A stretch of 64,000 bases of DNA from Flavobacterium nackdongense. Lineage in GTDB: Bacteria; Bacteroidota; Bacteroidia; Flavobacteriales; Flavobacteriaceae. The stretch covers positions 2,666,001-2,730,000 of the forward strand of contig NZ_CP037933.1 in the NCBI RefSeq assembly GCF_004355225.1, given 5' to 3'. The position numbers and the translations under genes are program-made. Positions 9,316 to 16,906 of this stretch are shown one piece after another; within the stretch, counting starts at the first letter, position 1, and the number at the start of each line of letters is the position of its first letter. The notes under the pieces were generated by a model. The model did not search any database. It was not told where the DNA came from and saw only the letters and a list, made by a program, of their open reading frames with translations.

Positions 9316-10383
9316 TTATTCGTCAAAAGTTATTTGCCGAAACTGATAAGTATCTTTTGTTTTTTTATAAACAAAAATCCCTAAAGAATATTGTGCAATA
9401 AAAATGGAGTTATTTTTGTCAACATATATAGCCAGTGCAACGCTATCGATATCATAATCTATCAAACTATGTATGAAACGTTGTTTTCTGTCAATTACCT
9501 CTTCCACTTTTTCATTAATTATTCTAAACACCCCGCATTCGGATGCTACGAAATAGGGTTCTTCTGTACTATTTAGACAAAAAGCTCTTAGCTCAGACTC
9601 CTCTTTCAAAGACAAAGACGGTTTTGACCACAAAACTTTTTGGATTTTGCCTTCTATATATTTATAAATTCCTGATTCACGAGAACCCATATGTGCGAGC
9701 CCAGTAGCTATCCATAGCACATCATCAGAGGTATACTTTAATGCCCTAATATTACCACCAGATAGAATTTCTTTCCCTTTAGAAAGGACCATTTCATCTT
9801 TCATAGAAATGGGTATTTGCCATAAAGAGCCTCCCCATTCTCCACAACCAAAACCGAGATACAAACTGTTTTTAGTTAAAAGGCAGTGCTGAGGCATTTC
9901 ATTGTCTAACATCCAAGAATTGTCACGTATAGAGTACATTGAAATCTCTTGCCAAGCTGAGTTCAGCCTTTTAGTGAATATTTTTTTAGAGGTAATAATC
10001 ACGAGTAAACTATCATTTGCAACAAACTCAAACTCCTTTATGTTGTTAAATTCAGAAAAAAGTCTCACTTTGGTCCAGCTTTTTTGATTTTTATTTCTTG
10101 TAATAATCCAGTAGGAACCATCTGCAATAGTTATGGCACATAGATTGGATTTCGTTTCAGTAAGACGAAGAATAGCTTTGTAATTGTTGATTTGTAGCTT
10201 GTTAAGTTTATCGTGTACAGTGTCGCAAACGTAGTATTTGTCGCTTGTCGCTTCGTATTTTTCTACAATTAACAAATCATTCCAAATAAATAGGTTTTTT
10301 ATGTTCTGTTGAGAGACTTTAAGGTTACTAATATCTTGTCCAAAAGCTGACATCATAGTTAACAATAAAATATATTTTTTCAT
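9316..10383 (-). CDS. Secreted protein of unknown function, possible beta-propeller
   Basis: 355 residues with a short signal peptide (MKKYILLLTMMSAFGQ). The rest has repeated beta-strand blocks with W and G positions (SYWIITRNK, DVLWIATGLAH, GVFRIINEK), suggesting a propeller or reporter-type fold, but no family can be named. It is probably monocistronic: a palindromic REP array lies just upstream and mfd converges downstream with only a 75-base gap. Confidence 0.65.
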   Translation of the reverse strand: MKKYILLLTMMSAFGQDISNLKVSQQNIKNLFIWNDLLIVEKYEATSDKYYVCDTVHDKLNKLQINNYKAILRLTETKSNLCAITIADGSYWIITRNKNQKSWTKVRLFSEFNNIKEFEFVANDSLLVIITSKKIFTKRLNSAWQEISMYSIRDNSWMLDNEMPQHCLLTKNSLYLGFGCGEWGGSLWQIPISMKDEMVLSKGKEILSGGNIRALKYTSDDVLWIATGLAHMGSRESGIYKYIEGKIQKVLWSKPSLSLKEESELRAFCLNSTEEPYFVASECGVFRIINEKVEEVIDRKQRFIHSLIDYDIDSVALAIYVDKNNSIFIAQYSLGIFVYKKTKDTYQFRQITFDE

Positions 10384-10429
10384 TTTGAATTATTTATTAG
10401 TCCTAAATATAGGTTTTTTTAGGTATTTT

Positions 10430-10503
10430 AAAGCTTCCAGCCTTTAAAAGGCTGGAAGCTTTTGTAGCGTATAATTAATTCCAAAGGCTGGAAGCTTTGG
10501 AGA
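10430..10503. repeat. REP-like palindrome array downstream of RAYT gene
   Basis: A near-perfect palindrome (AGCTTCCAGCCTTT / AAAGGCTGGAAGCT, 10430-10463) is followed after 17 bases by a right half-copy, AAAGGCTGGAAGCTTTGG (10483-10500). The same palindrome recurs at 11143-11180, so the units bracket the transposase gene. This is the REP/RAYT arrangement known from other bacteria. Confidence 0.88.
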
Positions 10504-10509
10504 AAGTAA

Positions 10510-11118
10510 CTATTCGATAATTAATTCTTCTATTTCGCCTAAATCCTGATTTATAGAATGATAGTATTTGAAATTTTCTAAATCATTAAAAGCTTGTATA
10601 ACTCTATTCCGTTGTATTTTTGTTTGTTTTGTCGAGAGGATTGTTCCGTAAGAAGTCCAAGGATATTCGACAATATTTTCTGTGAATCTATGATGAACAG
10701 GATTGTTGTGGATGTAGAAAATCAGTTTTTGGAAATAGTTTTCGGAACTAACGACTTTTCTTTTAAAGTTTTTCTCGAATAAGCTTCCGGTTCTGTTGTA
10801 ACGTTTGTTCATTGCCAGAGTATAAGCATTGAACAAATTTGAAAACTGTTTTGAAGCACTTATGTTTTTTGGTTTATCGGTTGAAGAATATTCCAGTTTT
10901 GTTGTATCAATTTCATTTGTTTCTTTGATATAAACTAGAATGTGAAAATGATTTTTCATTAAACACCAAGCAAAGGTTTCTGCTATTGGGTTGATATACT
11001 TTTCGTAAAGTCTTAAAAAATGATTGTAGTTTTCAGTTTCATAAAACAAATCAATTCCATTGTTTCCTCGGTTGTAAATATGATAATATTTACCATTTTC
11101 AAGAGGAATTGGATTCAT
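10510..11118 (-). CDS. REP-associated tyrosine transposase (RAYT, IS200-like)
   Basis: 202 residues of the Y1 HUH-transposase family. The HUH motif is HFH at residues 57-59 (LMKNHFHILVYI), the N-terminal strand is YYHIYNRG, and the conserved segment GSLFEKNFKRK is followed by FQKLIFYIHNNPVHH, which holds the probable catalytic tyrosine. Such enzymes cut and rejoin single-stranded DNA at palindromic REP sequences. Here matching palindromes lie just outside both ends of the gene (10430-10503 and 11143-11180), supporting RAYT rather than a plain IS200/IS605 insertion. The frame is intact. Confidence 0.92.
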   Translation of the reverse strand: MNPIPLENGKYYHIYNRGNNGIDLFYETENYNHFLRLYEKYINPIAETFAWCLMKNHFHILVYIKETNEIDTTKLEYSSTDKPKNISASKQFSNLFNAYTLAMNKRYNRTGSLFEKNFKRKVVSSENYFQKLIFYIHNNPVHHRFTENIVEYPWTSYGTILSTKQTKIQRNRVIQAFNDLENFKYYHSINQDLGEIEELIIE

Positions 11119-11142
11119 AATTATATCGTGTTGTTTTTATTA

Positions 11143-11180
11143 AAAGCTTCCAGCCTTTTAAAGGCTGGAAGCTTTGGAGA
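11143..11180. repeat. REP-like palindrome upstream of RAYT gene
   Basis: Perfect palindrome AAAGCTTCCAGCC / GGCTGGAAGCTTT with a TTTTAAA centre, followed by the tail TTTGGAGAAA, which also follows the copy at 10483-10506. It lies between the RAYT start and the stop of the next minus-strand gene (11185), where it could also end that gene's transcript. Confidence 0.88.
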
Positions 11181-11184
11181 AATA

Positions 11185-11841
11185 CTAATTCTTCAAATCC
11201 TTAATTACTTTAAACGCCACATCTACTTCGTCTTCGCTTACCAAAATGGTAAATTCGTTGGAAGTTGAAATTACTTCGTTGATGATGATTCCTTCCCAAG
11301 CCAAACGTTGGAAAATGAAATAATAAATTCCTGGAACCACAATGTTTTCTTTGGGTAATTTCACCGTAATCGAAGCTAGGTTTTCTAGTTTTTGAATCAA
11401 TTTTTCGTTGGCAAAATGTTTGTCAACCAAATGATTTACGCTGTTGCTCACCACAATATTGGTTTCATTTACCCCACGGGAGGAAGTGTAAAATATATCA
11501 TTAAAAGTGTTGATATCTGTAATTAAATCGGCTTGTTTGTTCAAAACAGTTTCCGAAGCAGCAAAAGTATAATCGGTCAACGACGAGCGAACCGTGATTT
11601 CGCCAATGTTTTTGATTACTTTATTGATTTTGTGATTCAGTCTGAAATCCAACTCTTCGGTGAGTCTTTTTAGCGCCATAACCACTGCGCCTTGTTTGAC
11701 TTCCTTACCAAATTCAGGCTCTAATTCTACCATGATGTTTCTAGACAAAGAGGTCAAATTGATGATGCCAAGAGACAAAGCATTCAATAAAAAGGGTTTG
11801 GTTTTGATGTAATTTTCTACGATAGAGGAAACGGTTTTCAT
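11185..11841 (-). CDS. ACT-domain-like protein, aspartokinase-related
   Basis: 218 residues, no signal peptide. The last ~80 residues (LENLASITVKLPKENIVVPG onward, then EVISTSNEFTILVSEDEVDVAFKVI) look like the tandem ACT regulatory region of aspartokinases, while the kinase domain is absent. The N-terminal ~90 residues are helical. Bacteroidota carry stand-alone proteins of this kind whose role is not settled; amino-acid sensing is an inference. It lies ~120 bases downstream of yraN on the same strand. Confidence 0.6.
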   Translation of the reverse strand: MKTVSSIVENYIKTKPFLLNALSLGIINLTSLSRNIMVELEPEFGKEVKQGAVVMALKRLTEELDFRLNHKINKVIKNIGEITVRSSLTDYTFAASETVLNKQADLITDINTFNDIFYTSSRGVNETNIVVSNSVNHLVDKHFANEKLIQKLENLASITVKLPKENIVVPGIYYFIFQRLAWEGIIINEVISTSNEFTILVSEDEVDVAFKVIKDLKN

Positions 11842-11963
11842 GACTTTAATTTAATAACTATTTGTAACATTAAAAAAATATCAATTTGTGATAATCTAAC
11901 AAAATGATACGCAAAAATAAATAAAAAAACAATTTGTTACAAATTAAACAATAATAAATTTTT

Positions 11964-12323
11964 TTAAAAATGATAAAAAGCATCAATAAGATGTTCAATT
12001 ACAAAAGATTCGCCTTCTTTGTGCACCGCAATGATGTCAAAACGGACTTCGACATCTAAATCATTCGAAATAACATATTCGTTTACTGCTTTGACCAAAA
12101 GTTGAATTTTTTTTGGTTTTACAAAGTCTTGAGGCAGACCAAAATCTAAAGTAGAACGCGTTTTAACCTCAACAATAGCAAGCGTTTTTTCTTTTTGAGC
12201 AATAATATCTATCTCGGCTTTCTGGAAAGTCCAGTTCGTTGCTAGGATTTCATAGCCGTTTTTTTGAAGAAATTCAACCGCCATTTCTTCTCCAAGTTTT
12301 CCTAAATCGTTGTGCTGAGCCAT
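11964..12323 (-). CDS. yraN: YraN/UPF0102 family protein
   Basis: 119 residues, the usual length for the family. The conserved core is GEEMAVEFLQKNGYEILATN at the N-terminus, then KAEIDIIAQ and LAIVEVKTRS, giving the D...ExK arrangement of restriction-endonuclease-like folds, and KKIQLLVKAVNEYV. The function is not established; a role in DNA processing or recombination has been suggested. It may be cotranscribed with the S66 peptidase upstream, though a repeat-rich 70-base gap separates them. Confidence 0.93.
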   Translation of the reverse strand: MAQHNDLGKLGEEMAVEFLQKNGYEILATNWTFQKAEIDIIAQKEKTLAIVEVKTRSTLDFGLPQDFVKPKKIQLLVKAVNEYVISNDLDVEVRFDIIAVHKEGESFVIEHLIDAFYHF

Positions 12324-12324
12324 T

Positions 12325-12392
12325 TTTGAAAGTTAGAAGTTAGGGGTTAGAAGATGGAAGCTGGGAGCTGGGAGTTGGGAGTTGAAAGTTAG
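12325..12392. repeat. Degenerate short tandem repeats between S66 peptidase and yraN
   Basis: The gap is made almost entirely of variants of GAAGTTAGGGGTTAGAAG and GCTGGGAGTTGGGAGTTG, an iterated 7-10-base word. It has strong purine bias on the plus strand. No coding capacity. Confidence 0.6.
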
Positions 12393-12395
12393 GGG

Positions 12396-13397
12396 TTATT
12401 CGAAAGTTAGTTTTGAATTTTTCTCATTCAATTCTAATGAAACTTGTTTGCCAAAAATCAAGGCTCGGTTATCGCGAAAATGGCCTGCCGGAAAATTATA
12501 CAAAATCGGAAAAGAATAGCCTTTGGTCACATCTTCGATAATTTGGTTGGCATTTTTTCCCCAAGGGATTTCGTTGTCTCGCATTTTGGTCATTCCGCCC
12601 ACAATCAAACCGTTCAGACCCTCAAAGCAACCGCAGCGTTTCAGACTCATCATCATTCGGTCTATATGATACAAATATTCGTCAATATCTTCGATAAAAA
12701 GGATTTTTCCTTTGCAATCGATTTGGGCATTCGAACCCATCAAACTATATAAAATAGACAAATTTCCGCCTACGATTTCTCCTTTGGCATTCCCTAATTT
12801 GTTGGCTGCATCAAAAGGAATTTCATATTTCAGGCTTTCACCAAAAAGCGCTTTTCGCAAACTTTCGATGGTTTCGGGAGTAGCTTTGGCAACGGTTATG
12901 GGCATTGCGCCGTGAATTGTAGCAATCTTCATTTGGTTGATATAACTGTGAAGAATTGTCACATCGCTAAAACCAAAAATCCATTTTGGATGTTGTTTGA
13001 ATTTTGTAAAATCTATTAAATCGATGATTCGAACGGTTCCATAACCTCCTTTAACACACCAAATCGCTTTGATATTGGGATTGTCCAATTGATGTTGAAA
13101 ATCGGCGGCTCGTTCTGCATCAGTTCCCGCCAATTGGTTGTTGTCTAAGCCGATAGTTTTTCCAATAACGACTTCCAATCCCCAACTGCGCATTAAATCT
13201 ATAGCCGGTTTCAGATTATCATCGATATTTTTTCGGGCTGTTGCCAAAATGGCGATGGTATCGCCTTTTTGTAAATGAGGTGGAATCTTCATAGGTGTTT
13301 GTGCTTGACTATTGAATAATGATAGAACAAAAATAAGGATTAGGAGGGAATAAAAAACGCCTTTTCTATTCCTAAATAAAAATCGATTCGTCTGCAT
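12396..13397 (-). CDS. S66 family peptidase (LD-carboxypeptidase-like)
   Basis: 333 residues with an N-terminal signal or anchor (~15-32). The S66 fold is clear: KGDTIAILATAR, nucleophile serine in IFGFSDVTILHSY, glutamate in FIEDIDEYLYHIDRMM, and histidine in PAGHFRDNRAL. Family members cleave the L,D-bond of muropeptides (LdcA) or detoxify microcin C (MccF). The exported form favours periplasmic cell-wall recycling. It starts 3 bases after the stop of the secreted endonuclease gene, so the two form one transcript. Confidence 0.88.
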   Translation of the reverse strand: MQTNRFLFRNRKGVFYSLLILIFVLSLFNSQAQTPMKIPPHLQKGDTIAILATARKNIDDNLKPAIDLMRSWGLEVVIGKTIGLDNNQLAGTDAERAADFQHQLDNPNIKAIWCVKGGYGTVRIIDLIDFTKFKQHPKWIFGFSDVTILHSYINQMKIATIHGAMPITVAKATPETIESLRKALFGESLKYEIPFDAANKLGNAKGEIVGGNLSILYSLMGSNAQIDCKGKILFIEDIDEYLYHIDRMMMSLKRCGCFEGLNGLIVGGMTKMRDNEIPWGKNANQIIEDVTKGYSFPILYNFPAGHFRDNRALIFGKQVSLELNEKNSKLTFE

Positions 13398-13400
13398 ATA

Positions 13401-15365
13401 TTATTCAATTAGAAACTTTTTTACCACAGTTTTATTTTCTGAATCAATTTTCGCATAATACATTCCTGATGGAAAATCGAGGTCTATTTTGGTTTCGCCA
13501 ACCGTCTTTTTAACAAATACTTTTGCTCCAATGCTATTGTAAATTTCGATGGTCGCCAATTCGTTCAAACCCGAAATGCGGATCGCTTTTTTGGCTGGAT
13601 TGGGATAAAGGTTTACTTTCAATTTTAAATTTTCGTTAGAAGATAAATTAAAATGCCACGCTTGACCTGCCTTTGCACCCCAAATATAATTCGCCAAATC
13701 AGGATAATCAATAAACGGATTTCTATTCACCTGCCAAGTATAAATGTAATTGTTTCTATTCATTTCAAAATCATCGGCTACGTCTAAAGTATTCCAAGTT
13801 AACAAAGAAGCCAAATCACCCAATTGCCCGACAGTTGTGTCGGCTATATCGCCATTGACAACGTTCAAGGCATTGTAACGAACCGCCATATAAAAAACGG
13901 AACGCGCTACATCGCCTTTCCACGAGCCCGAAGTCCCGCTTGGTCCGTTGTAGCCCGTCAATCCATAATCTTTATTGCTGCGCAAACTATTTTCTGCGCC
14001 GTCTTCTGCACGAAGGTGATGGGCATCGGCATGACCTGCAAGAATATCATCGGCATTGGTGGGCAACCAGATATCTATTCCGTCGGCAATACTTTCGGTT
14101 CCATCTGTAAAACCGCCGCGCGATTGCGGATAAATGTGCTCGCGATTCCATTTTCCGGTATTGATTCCGGTGTCTTGAAATTCTAATTTGGATCGGGATT
14201 TTTCGACATACATCAACCAAACTTCGTTGCTGTTCAAAGGGCTTTGATCAGCTGTTTTTAGAATTTCGATGATATCGCCATAATTATGCGCGTGAACCAC
14301 GGCTGGATTGGCAATAATATCTTGAATGGCTTTTTTTAAAGACGAACCCGAAAGGCCTTCGAGGGAATCGTAATAGCCTACCGGCGCCGTGCTCGAGACT
14401 GTTCCATAAGTTGGATTTAGCGGTGTTCCAAATGGTGCAACAGTAAAATCATTGTCGATAACTCGGATTTCTATATTGTCATTGAGTCGCTTGAATTCGG
14501 GTGGAATACTGCCGAATTTAATTTTTAAAACCTCATCTCCTTCATTTAGAACATCGTCGGTCAGGGTGATGGTTGTGGCAAAAGTTTTGGAACCCGCCGG
14601 AATGAAAACAGTCGTATTTCCAGTGTAATCAGCAGTTGTGAAAGAAGAATTATTTAAAGTAAAATTAAAGGTCAAGTCACTACTTACATTGGTCTGCGTT
14701 GTGAAGGTAATTTGAAAACTATCTCCCTCATTTTTATTAGCCGTGTTGGCTGATATTGTAATTCCGTTGAAAATAATTCCGCTACCATCGTTATTCGCTC
14801 CTGGAGTCGGGTTTTTGGTTTCGAAAGTGCCGTCGCTTTTTCGTTGAACGGATTGCGTGGTCTGCGCACTATTTTGACCTTCGTTATATTGTACCGTAAC
14901 GCCCAACAAATTCATTAAAGTGGCAGCATCGGGATCGTTGGTGTCGTACATCAATGCGTCGATAAGGTTAGTTTTGGTCGCCAAAGTAAACTCAGGAAAA
15001 TCAGACGCACTTGCTTTATAAAGTCCCACACCATCTTCTCCGTTTTGAATGATATTATCGGGGAAAGTTTTATCAGGTGCTGGCGAAACAAGGGTGTTTC
15101 CCAAGAGAATTATTCCGTTGGCATCGGTGGTCAATTCGTTTAAATCTAGGGTAAAATAACTTTGATTTGCGGTTGAAGAAGTTGGATTTCCGTTGAAGAA
15201 AACCAAAATATAGCCGTCAAGTGAAAAATGAGGCGTTGTCGATTTTAATTCGATAAATTCTCGATCGTCAGTGCTTGGCGTATCCGAATCCAATTCGTTG
15301 ATAACGACTTGCGCATTCGAAAGCGACACCATCAGAAAAGCGCAAACAAAAAATATATTTTTCAT
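13401..15365 (-). CDS. Secreted endonuclease I family protein with T9SS sorting domain
   Basis: 654 residues using the ATG at 15365 (MKNIFFVC), which places a proper signal peptide at the N-terminus; an ATG 24 bases upstream is less likely. Domain order: lamin-tail domain (~20-150, VVINELDSDTPSTDDREFIE), Calx-beta-like domain (~200-310), endonuclease I/NucM domain (~340-570) with the His-Asn nuclease motif NREHIYPQSRGG, and a type A T9SS tail (LYPNPAKKAI to the end). It should be exported across the outer membrane and degrade extracellular DNA or RNA. It lies downstream of the DUF5689 and TonB receptor genes. Confidence 0.93.
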   Translation of the reverse strand: MKNIFFVCAFLMVSLSNAQVVINELDSDTPSTDDREFIELKSTTPHFSLDGYILVFFNGNPTSSTANQSYFTLDLNELTTDANGIILLGNTLVSPAPDKTFPDNIIQNGEDGVGLYKASASDFPEFTLATKTNLIDALMYDTNDPDAATLMNLLGVTVQYNEGQNSAQTTQSVQRKSDGTFETKNPTPGANNDGSGIIFNGITISANTANKNEGDSFQITFTTQTNVSSDLTFNFTLNNSSFTTADYTGNTTVFIPAGSKTFATTITLTDDVLNEGDEVLKIKFGSIPPEFKRLNDNIEIRVIDNDFTVAPFGTPLNPTYGTVSSTAPVGYYDSLEGLSGSSLKKAIQDIIANPAVVHAHNYGDIIEILKTADQSPLNSNEVWLMYVEKSRSKLEFQDTGINTGKWNREHIYPQSRGGFTDGTESIADGIDIWLPTNADDILAGHADAHHLRAEDGAENSLRSNKDYGLTGYNGPSGTSGSWKGDVARSVFYMAVRYNALNVVNGDIADTTVGQLGDLASLLTWNTLDVADDFEMNRNNYIYTWQVNRNPFIDYPDLANYIWGAKAGQAWHFNLSSNENLKLKVNLYPNPAKKAIRISGLNELATIEIYNSIGAKVFVKKTVGETKIDLDFPSGMYYAKIDSENKTVVKKFLIE

Positions 15366-15437
15366 TGATTGTATTGATTGGAATAGCAAAGTTAAACATT
15401 AATCTTTGATGCGCTTCGAAGGCAATTACTGAAACTA

Positions 15438-15463
15438 AAAAGGCTTCCCTTCAGAAGCCTTTC
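15438..15463 (-). terminator. Rho-independent terminator after the DUF5689 gene
   Basis: Stem AAAGGCTTC / GAAGCCTTT with a 6-base loop and a T-run on the minus strand, 20-45 bases past the DUF5689 stop. It should separate the receptor transcript from the nuclease gene, at least partly. Confidence 0.75.
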
Positions 15464-15483
15464 TAGATTCATTTTTATAATAA

Positions 15484-16893
15484 TTAATTTACAGTGATAT
15501 TATCTAATTGTAATGTAGTAGTTACGGCTGGGAAAGCATTTGCATTTCCAGCATATTCAAATACGAAATATCCATTACCTGTTACCGATGGAGGAATCGC
15601 ATATACACCGCTAGCGGTAAAAGTGGTACCATAACCAGAAGTTGGAGTTGTAGGAATGGTAAAATTCGAAGTAATATTGACCATTTTTGAAATGTCAACT
15701 TTTCCTCCCGGAGTATAATCAGTCGCAAGAACATAATACACTTTCAATACAGCTCCATTCCAGAATCCCATATTGGTTCTAAACGATAAATTATTTGCTG
15801 TGGTCATATTTACAGGGACAAATAAATACGTATTATTCGCACCACCAGAGCCAAATGATGTCATTTGAATGTATTTATTAGAGCTAAAAGTTTTCACCTC
15901 AAAATACCTTGAGCCAACTGCTGCATCATTAATATAATTTGGAAAATTAGTTTGCGATGGTGATGAAATATAACTTTCGAATGTTTCGTTTACTGTTGAT
16001 GGGAAAACTGCAGAATTTGAACCGACAAGCGCTGGAGTATAATCTACTCTTGGGTTTGGCATATTGGCATCGCGTTCGGTTCTCATAATAATTTGAAAAG
16101 TAGAATTGTATTTGGTCAGTACGCCTCTTATTTTTCCTTTTCCGGTTGGAACTTTATAACCAGCAAAATTGGCAAATCGGCTAGTTCTAATAGTTAATGT
16201 TTTTACGCCGTCTGTGACATAAATACTAGAGTCATAATCATCCTCTCTATTGGAATCGTAAGTTCCACCCGCAGCTTCATCGGTAAACTGAACATTATCA
16301 ATTTCAACCAAAGTATTTAAATAAGTATCTCCAACTTGCGCCAATGTTATTTTACGAACAATGGCATCTTCGCTTACGGCATCACAAGAAGCAATAAGGT
16401 GTTTAGGATATTCCAAAGTTGGAAGTCTGTCTACAGCGTATTGCTCTGTTGGTTTTGCTCCGAAAATTAAACCTACTCCAAAACTTGTTGGATTGGCATA
16501 CGCCAAACCTTTCAGTTTCAGAAACACTTTTTTACCAGGTTGAAAATTTTTGCTATACAGATTACCCTCGTCAATAGACAGGTTGTATCCTTTAGAACCA
16601 TCTACAGCCTGAACATACATACTTTTATAAAAATTTCCGCCTTCGTCGCTTGAAACTACATAACCTTCGATAATATCGTCGGCAGTGTAGGTTGGTGTAT
16701 TCGGAATTCCTGTTGAAGGATCAGTCACAGGGTTTTTGGCCACAGCATAAATATCGGCTATGGATTTAGTTTTGGTCAAACCTGGATCGACACAGTTGCC
16801 AAATTCTGGGGTATCGTAAGTATCATTTACACAACCCGAAAACAAGAAGATGGCCATTAAAATGATAAAACTATTTTTTAATCTATTTTTCAT
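15484..16893 (-). CDS. DUF5689 domain lipoprotein
   Basis: 469 residues. Lipoprotein signal with lipobox FSGC (~21). The DUF5689 region spans ~40-270 (DIIEGYVVSSDEGGNFYKSM, then KVFLKLKGLAYA), an OB-fold-like module frequent in Bacteroidota surface lipoproteins. The C-terminal ~180 residues are beta-rich and resemble a jellyroll. It follows the TonB receptor gene by 13 bases, so it is probably the surface partner of that receptor, in the role SusD plays for SusC. Confidence 0.85.
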   Translation of the reverse strand: MKNRLKNSFIILMAIFLFSGCVNDTYDTPEFGNCVDPGLTKTKSIADIYAVAKNPVTDPSTGIPNTPTYTADDIIEGYVVSSDEGGNFYKSMYVQAVDGSKGYNLSIDEGNLYSKNFQPGKKVFLKLKGLAYANPTSFGVGLIFGAKPTEQYAVDRLPTLEYPKHLIASCDAVSEDAIVRKITLAQVGDTYLNTLVEIDNVQFTDEAAGGTYDSNREDDYDSSIYVTDGVKTLTIRTSRFANFAGYKVPTGKGKIRGVLTKYNSTFQIIMRTERDANMPNPRVDYTPALVGSNSAVFPSTVNETFESYISSPSQTNFPNYINDAAVGSRYFEVKTFSSNKYIQMTSFGSGGANNTYLFVPVNMTTANNLSFRTNMGFWNGAVLKVYYVLATDYTPGGKVDISKMVNITSNFTIPTTPTSGYGTTFTASGVYAIPPSVTGNGYFVFEYAGNANAFPAVTTTLQLDNITVN

Positions 16894-16906
16894 AACGATT
16901 GCTGTA

